The position numbers and the translations under genes were made by a program. Positions 13,501-22,500 of a DNA stretch of 64,000 bases are shown here, in pieces (the first letter of the stretch is position 1; each line of letters opens with the position of its first letter). Source of the stretch: Siphlonurus alternatus (Eukaryota; Arthropoda; Insecta; Ephemeroptera; Siphlonuridae); NCBI GenBank assembly GCA_949825025.1, contig OX463787.1, positions 15,249,707 to 15,313,706 on the forward strand, in the 5' to 3' direction. The notes beneath the pieces were generated by a model. The model was given only the letters and a program-made list of their open reading frames with translations, was not told the origin of the DNA and made no database searches.

Positions 13501-16500
13501 TATAGCATCGCTAACATATTGGAAAAAAATAAAATAAAAAATTTAAGAATATATAAAATTGTTTGACTATGAGGTAGGCGTTATTCAGAGGGTTTAATAT
13601 AGTTAATTCAATTGACAATTCATAACTTAAAGGGGTACCAAAGTGAATACTTATTTTATATATTCTGGTAGCTGTGAATTATTTTGTTATCCCTGTGGCT
13701 CAATATTTTCTTACGATGGCTAGTTATTTTACAATTAATTTTTTAGTAAAAAAATTGAGTCGTAGGTTCGTTGGTTGCTTCAAACCGGCGCGCGGCAGCA
13801 GCAGAATCTGACGAGAATCTCCCGCGAATTGGGGGAACCCCCCGGAAACTCCTCTCGCCCCCTTCTTGACGTATCAGCGACTGCTGCTATCGCGCGCCGG
13901 TTTGAAGCAACCAACGAACCTACGACTCAATTTTTTTACTAAAAAATTAATTGTAAAATAACTAGCCATCGTAAGAAAATATTGAGCCACAGGGATAACA
14001 AAATAATTCACAGCTACCAGAATATCTAAAAAAAAGTATTCACTTTGGTACCCCTTTAAGGTCCTCAATTAAACAGAAAAAAAAACCTTGTAGTTCCGCT
14101 GTGTTTTTTTTTTTTTTTTTCTTTCTACTAAATTATAGCACACACAAATTGAAAGAAAACAAAAATTAAAAATTTAAAAACATTTCTCCTTAGTTTGTTA
14201 TGATTAATTTGCGTATTTATGGATTCTATAAAGATTATTGCACAGTTATCTATAAAGCAAAAAATAATATTTTCGAGCTTTGACTCGATTTTGAGCCATT
14301 TCAAGATTTGGCTCGATTTTTGAGCTTGGCTCGATTTTCGAACTTGGTTCGATTTTCGAGCTTCGGCTCGAAATATCGGGTTTCGAGCCGAAATATCGGG
14401 TTTCGAGCCAACTCGAGCTTTTTTTTTTTCGAGATCGAGCTGAAATTTTTTCGAGTTTTCTACAGCCCTAATCAAATATGAAAAATTTGATTGTCAAAGT
14501 GTCATTTAAGAAAGTGGAGGCAGGTTTAATTATAAACATTTTGCGACAAATTAAAAATTTCAGTTTCATTTTGTCATGATTATATTTTAAATTGATTTAA
14601 CGAAATTCTTTTTTTTTATTGTATTTGCTTATGCTAATAATTTAAACAACATAACAATTCTCTTTCAGTTGAAAAAACACGTTGGGAAAATAGGTCAGAT
14701 TCAATTATTAATGCAAAGAATTATCGTAAATTATGACATATTATGTGTAAATTTATAATTTTCAAAGCACATTTCTTTATTTCATTAAATTTCTAACAAA
14801 TTTGTTACAAAATTTGAACAAATGTGTTAAAAAATTAAAACAATTTATTTTTTTAAATGTAACAAAAATTTAATATTTATATAAAAAATGTTTAAAACAA
14901 ATAATTTTTAAATTTTACAGTAAATAAAAATAATAGTTTTATTTTAATAAATTTTCACATATATTATGGTACCTGAAGGAATGTTACAAAAACGATCAAC
15001 ATTAGACTAAAAATCTGCGGAAAATCACACGAGTATATCTACTTTCGTACGTTTCTCATTTAGAAACAATTGTAAATTTCTTATCATACGAAGGCATACG
15101 ATACGAAGCTGTGTGCGCGCGCACACCTAATTTCATAGGTACTTATTAAATCATACAATTTTGTGTGAGATAGCCCTAACGATGCTAGACTTAAGGTAGA
15201 GATAACATCGGTCAGCTGTTTTTTTTTTTTTTAGCTCCATTTGATTAGCATGTAAACCTAAGCAAATTCACAAAAATTCTGAACTTTTTTTGAGAGGCAG
15301 ATATTAGTGCCTAAAAGCCATAGAAAAAAATTCAAAACACTTAAACGAGCCGATTTTTTAAATTAATTTATTTAATTTTCAGCATAAAAGGCTTTCCCAT
15401 GGAGAGACAAACTAAAAAATTAATTAAAAAAAAACGGCTCGTTAAATTGTTTTGAAACTTTTTCTATGGCATTTAGGCACTAATATCTGCCTCCAAAAAA
15501 AAATTTCAGAATTTTTATGAATTTGCTAAGGTTTACATGTTAATTAAATGGAGCTAAAAAACAGCTGACTGACGTTATCTCTACCTTAATTTGCTAATGT
15601 TAACAATCCATGCTCTACATAAAAGTTGTATAATTTACCTGCAGTTCTAAGGCGGGGTCCTTCACGTTTTGAGCAATTTTGTGAGCTTGCTGGAATGCCT
15701 CGAGCGCCGGGCAGAAACTTGCGAGCTGCATGTGAACGTTGCCGACACAAAGATGAACGTGTCCTGGTTTGGAAGAAACTATTACAAGCGAGTCAGAGAT
15801 CAGTCAGCCAAACACACACATTAGTAAGGATCATATTTAACTTGGTTTTCGTCGGAAAACGCTCGGGTGTCCTTCGGCTCGGCCAATGAAATTCTTCGTT
15901 ACAAACAACGCACCAATGACTGAAGACGTTACAAACACGACGATAACCAAGTTAATTGTGAACCAGAGTATAGCAAAGTTCCTTTAAACTGGTTAAGATA
16001 CGTGAATTTATGTGTCAATTTTTTTAGACTCATTGGATCGCGAAATTTTGAAAATAGGTTGAAGGATAGGCATATAGGCACGGATTCAGGGGGTGGCTAG
16101 GGGGGCCGCAAATCCTCCCCGAAATTTTTTATTTAACATGTGCAATATAGGCATTTTCCCCACTCCAAATTTGTCTTAAAATTGGCCTTATGTAGGAGTT
16201 ATGGAAACCCCATCCCCTGAAATTTGGTTCTAGATCGTCCGATACATTTTAATTTTCATGGGGCCTGATGGGTCCCAAAATACTCTTGAATATGATTGGC
16301 TAAATCCTTTAACATTTTTCAAGTCGGTGGCTTAACCTGTGTAATGGAACGTTCAGTATTAGAAAAAGAAATGAGAAAATCTTTCTAATAATTATTTATT
16401 GCGTTAAAGATTACATGCTTTGGAGGGAACAAAATAAACCAACGGACAACCTGCATAAATTTTTTATTGCTTATTTGAGTAAAAGACTTCTCGAGTTTGT

Positions 16501-19500
16501 ATTGCCAGTTTTTTCGCAACTTTCTTCTAACCCTCAAACACACTCAAAATTGAGGGAAAAAGACGCTATGACGTCATAATCATGCAATGTCTATCCCCAT
16601 GCTTGTGTGTCAAATATTTGCATGACTATGACGTCACAAAGTTTTGCAGCATGATTTGAGGTCGGTACTTTAAGGTAGAGATAACACGCCCAATGTTAAT
16701 AAAAATCCCATTCATGAAAATTATGAAAAAATTTTTGAAATGTTCTCCTTAACATACCCTATCAGTAGGTAAAATATCAGGTATAAAAAATGAGCTAGTT
16801 ATCGAGTAATTTTTGAAGTTGTGACTAATTTAACATAGAAGTTCCATTTCTCCATGTTAAAGTAGACAAATTTAAAAATTAATAACTTGAAAACTAGCTC
16901 GTTTTTGTGTACCTGATATTTTACCTACTGATTAGGTATGTAAAGGAGAACATTTTAAATTTTTGTCATAATTTTCATGAATGGGATTTTTATTAACATT
17001 GGGCGTGTTATCTCTACCTTAATAGTGCATGATATTTATATCTTAAATTAAGGTGATTAATTAATGCAATTAGATCATGATATTTACCTGCAGTTCTGCA
17101 TTGATCACACTCGTTATAAAGAGAATGTCTGGCGTAAGCGAGCGCCCTCTCGAGCGCCCCCAGCCTCTCATGTGTCCGTGCCAAGTTAAGGTAAGCCTCG
17201 GCACGTAAGCTGGGGCTGTCCGTTTCTTCTGCAACCCCTAGCTGTCTGTGAGCAAATTCCAAGCTTTCCCTGCAACATAAAAAGGTTAATTTGGGGTTAA
17301 TTATATAGGGTAGGTAATATGTGAAAAATAGTGCGAGGTACAAAATAATGTTCTATCCTTTATCATTGTAAGTAGAAATTTGCTTTATTAGCGTCAATGC
17401 ATTGTTCCTAGGGAGTATATATTATAGTAGTAACTGTGATGAACTCCCCTTCCCCCTTTCTTGTGTTACTTTTTAAACAATAGTTTAGTAATGTAAAATA
17501 TTTAATATTAAATATTTTTTTCAAAAAAAATTACTTTTTCACATTTTGTAGTATATTAGTTGTTTATAGTAAAAATAAAAGCAAAAATGTAAGAAAAATG
17601 TATTCAACATTTATTTATTGCAGTATATAAAAGTCATAATTTTTTTTTTATATTTTATCCTGTCTTCATATTCTAGTGCATTTATGAATGAATGAAACAT
17701 GAGAGTTAATAAAAATGATGAATTCGGTTCTATTAGTAAAATGTAATAATAAGCGAGTTGCGGAAGTGATGGTGATAGTTCTTTTATATTTTAAGGTATG
17801 CTAATTAAATGTGCTGCTAACCATTTTAAATAAGAATTCTTTAAAGGCCTTATGAACCTTTGCACAATATTAAGCACACGGTTAGCTTTGCTTCAGTGTG
17901 ATTCGGCTGCATAAAATTTTTCATTTCAGCAGCACAAATATCAGAGATAATAGCCGATGAAAAGGAACCTGTGACGTCACTCACGCTCATTCAGCGGCGA
18001 CAATATAGGAAAATCCCTGCAAAAGATAGGTTCACTCCCGCTGCAACCACGGCCACAATTTTACTGTGAAAAGGTTCAGAAGACCTTGAACTTTCAAAAT
18101 TCAATGCAATAAAGTACTAATTAATAATTTTCTTGTGGAGTATGTTGAACACTTTGTTCCATGTGGCATGTAATTATAATATAAAATAAAAAATATAATT
18201 TAATTTTATATTTTTAATGACATTTAAATTTAAATGAATTTTTAATTCATTATGTTTATTATAATTAAAGTAATTACTAATAAATATTTCTATAATTTCT
18301 ACTATTTCATTGAAAATCAACAATTGAGTCAATATAATATTGACGTAGTACCTTTAGAATTAGTTTTCTCATATAGCGAAACTCTGTATTAAGAATTAAT
18401 AAATTATCTTCCCATTTTTATAATTTTCATATTCATTGTACGTTTATTAATTTTCAATGAGTAATGTCTTACCATGAATTTATAGAATTACTGATTGCTT
18501 GATTAGTTTTAATTTTACTGTATGACTCCGCTCACCTATATTTCCCCCAGTCCATGTAGGCTTGATAGAGATACCCAAGTAAGAGGAACTTGTCATCTCT
18601 TTTTCTGATTCTTTTAAGCGCTGATTTCCACTTGGCCACGGCAGCTTGTTGTTTATGTTGGTTGTACAGTCTGAGTCCCTGCTCGACCTGAAACCAATAA
18701 ATTCAAGGTCAAAGGTCAAGTCACCTAACCTTTTACATTTTTTTAAAAGTTTTTCAGTTTAACCAGCATAGAGATGCAGTCCATCAACTAACATCATATT
18801 TAATATCGGTCTATGAATTTTGTACAACCTCTCAACTTTGACCTCTATGTCAAAAATAGCTAAAGGTCAAAGGTCAACACACCATCCACTTCCTTTGTAA
18901 CATCAGTCAATGAGATATTTTACCTTTCAGCTCTGACCTCTAATGACCTTAAAATTTCAACTCACCCTTCTTCTAGCCAGCCCCTGTTCTACTCTTCTCC
19001 TACATCCCAGTAGATAGTCAAATAGGCCATGACCTCTTAACTCTGACCTCTAAATGACCTTAAAATTTCAACTCACCCTTCTTCTAGCCAGCCCCTGTTC
19101 TACTCTTCTCCTACATCCCAGTAGATAGTCAAATATTATAGGCCATAAACTCTCAACTCTGACCTCTATTTCACCTCTAAATGACCTTCAAATTTTAACT
19201 TACCCTTCTTCTAGCCAGCCCCTGTTCTACTCTTCTCCTAAATCCCAGTAGAGAGTCAAATATTGACCTCTGACCTCTATTTCACCTCTAAATAACCTTA
19301 CCCTTCTTCTAGCCAGCCCGTTCCACTCTCCTTTCCTACATCCCAATAGACAGTCAAATATTGACCTCTGACCTCTATTTCACCTCTAAATGACCTTCAA
19401 ATTTCAACTCACCCTTCTTCTAGCCAGCCCCTGTTCCACTTTTCTCCTACATCCCAGTAGACAGTCAAATAGGCCATGACTTGTTCTGGGTGACCTTCTA

Positions 19501-22500
19501 GCCTCCTCATCTCTGAACTCGAAAAGGTCAATGTTACGAGGGTGCGGGGGACCGTCGGGAGATGGCAGCAGTGCCGTAGCTGACAACTGGTGACTTGCAG
19601 TCCCACTGTAACAAAAATTAAAGATAATTAAGTACACTATAGAAGGAGGTGCAGCGCAGTGCGATGGACCGGGTCTCGTCAGATCACCGAAGTCAAGCAA
19701 CGCCGAGCGTGGTTAGTAGTTGAATGGGTGACCATTTTCAACAAAAAGCCACGTTTCCCACCCAGGAGTAAATCGATAATTGCGCTTAATTTCCACCATG
19801 TGGTTCTTCTAGCTTTGAATCATTGCACTTCCAGTTCATTGACAAAAGTTGTAGCTGAGGTTTCCACGTTTCCCTCAGTCGCAGGTAAATGCCGGAATGG
19901 ATTGCAAGGCCGTGGCCGCCCCCGTTCCCGATGAGCTCGCAAAACGCTTAAGTTAGGGTTTCGGAAGGTTCGGGGTTTCAAACTTAGGGAGTAATTAGAA
20001 GTAACCAATTGTGGTTTAATAAAAAATAATAATAATAATAATAGTACCCTTTAAGGCAGCATGAACGTTACTCCCATTTTATTTGCTAGTTCTACAGTTT
20101 AAGAAACAATAAGATGAAGATTTACAGCAATTTTTACAGAGGAAGAAAAAAATCATCCATCTCAGCGCCTGTGTCGATTAATCTTCCTTCCACTTAAGCA
20201 AATTTGTTATTACAGAGTGGCGCTCTCATTTGTCATTTAAATTACATAGTGGCCATATTGTGAACTATCAAATTTTACTTTCAGTTCTTGCTTATATGGA
20301 AGGCAAAAACAATCGATATGCATCCATCCCAAAATATTTTCACCATAACTCCATGGGCTGCATGACAACGCTAACAAACATAGCAAACGTTCATTGTGAC
20401 CCAAGGTGTACAGTGTATAATGTGTATGTAATATCAGAATAGCAAAAATGATACCCTAACGTTGATAAGTTTAGCTTCAAGAGACTATTTGATAATATTC
20501 CAGACACAATATAGTTATTATTTTGTTTCACTACGCTTTCTTCGTTTAGTTGTAGGGACCATAATTAATGCGTTTTTTTTTATAATACTGTATATTATAT
20601 TAAATTTTTCATCTACAATTTCGGATTTATTTTTATTGTTAAACTTAATAACATATAGTTCAAAGATTGTTAAAAAATAAATTAATTATAATAAAGGATT
20701 TTTGAAGCTTTCTTTTTTTTTAATAGTATTAACTTGTTGATCACTTTACAAAATTTTTGATAATGATAACAATAAAATTGTTTTTTTATTGTAATTACTT
20801 ATTTATTTTTTATTTTATTAACGTTTCTCTTAGTATTTTGTTAAAATGTAAAATAACCATTAAAACATTTTTTGTTTGATTTTTAAAATTTAATTTTCAT
20901 AACAATTATTATAAATAACAAGAACAAGTTTCATACAATTTGTAATATTTAATAAATTTAATTCAAAAGATCAATATATCCATAGTATGAATTATTATAG
21001 TTTATAAAATATTTTAACGATTGACCTCAGTTGAAACCGAAGGTAGGAAGTGTCCGTCGAACAGAATCGAATGAAATAAATTTTAAAAAATCGAGGATGC
21101 TCTAAAACTTAATCGCTGATGGTTTGAGCAAATTCAAGGGGGCGGTTTTCTTACAATAGCTCCATTTCCGGTTTCCGTCCATAAAGCCAATGTTAAATTT
21201 CTCGAATTTTCTCAAAACTGGTCGAACAGATCCACTTCAAAAAAATTAAGCAACTTTATTGTAGCGAGCTTAAAGATTAAAATCAAGGGGGCCGTTTCCG
21301 AGATCCAAATAAACTGAAGTTAATCCAAGGATGGCGGCCACAGCATTTTACGCGTCCTAGCATTCACTTGAAGTGATACTGAAGGGATCAAGGAATTGTG
21401 GAAACCTCTCAGGATGGACACCTCTATTTTTTGTTCATTTTATCAATAGGCCAAATTGATGCCCAAATTATGTTATTTTTAATAGCAGAGTTATATTGAC
21501 TTTAATAGTCCTTTATTTCTCTCATACAATTTGTTTTATGATATGAATTGGTCCTCAATTACAGTAAAACTATATTATTAAATATAAAACTCCCATTGAG
21601 TTCATATGGAGCTTAAAGATTTTACCACCTAAATGTTAATAGTAAACATGGTATGATAAATAGGTGGTTAAAAAATGCTTGCTAAATGTATTCATGAAAC
21701 ATGCTAAATCTATCTTCTATAGAAATTAATTCGAATCAATAAAATGATTTCTTTTAGTACATTCATCATAAATATTCTAATAGCATTTTTAGTATAGACC
21801 TATATCATCTATATTTCATTATTTAACGTGAATAAATATTTTATCACATTTTAGGCTTAATACATATTCACATGTATTTAGCAATTTGTCATAGCTTTTA
21901 AACATTAAAATCAGTTATCTATTAATACGTTTAATAATATTGTATTCTTCACTAGAATTTTATAATTAAAATTTCTATTATACTATAATATTCTTTGTGA
22001 ATTACAATTTGGTCCTTTAGAATTTCTCGTGTAAGATTTATAAGTTTATATATAACATGAATAATTTTACTGTCCGTGTATTCAAAATCTCTGTGCTTAC
22101 ATAAACATAATGCTTTTTATTTTTCAATAAATTAAATAGTATATTGAAATCTGAATGTCTACAATATAATTATGCTAAAACGTATCTGTCTTTTTGTCAT
22201 TTTTAGCATATATTATTTTAATTTAGCACATATTTAATTGGTAATTTTTAATAAAGTAATTTTACATGATATAAGTACACAATTAATATGTAAGATAAAA
22301 TTATTGGTGTGATTCACGAAGCAGTTTGGGAGGTTTCTAACCACGTTTAACTTAAGGTGGTTTAATACGTAAAACAGGTATTATAGTTAAACGTGGTTAG
22401 AATATACCTATTTTACGTGTTAAACCACCAAGTATAGTTAAACTTGGTTAGAAACCGGGGGCATGCATATATGACCAAAATGTGTCAATTGCCCCAAAAT

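Noticed and set aside
14128..14475. 115-codon frame with repeated Arg/Lys/Ser-rich segments
   Set aside because: It is the subterminal TCGAGCC repeat array of the hAT element read in frame.
19665..19735. Possible functional 5S rRNA gene
   Set aside because: Only the internal promoter part is conserved; the 5' and 3' stems are missing and it joins a SINE body.
19659..19934. 91-codon frame on the plus strand, and similar frames at 7212-6967 and 45436-45230
   Set aside because: Body of the 5S-derived SINE, present in many copies.
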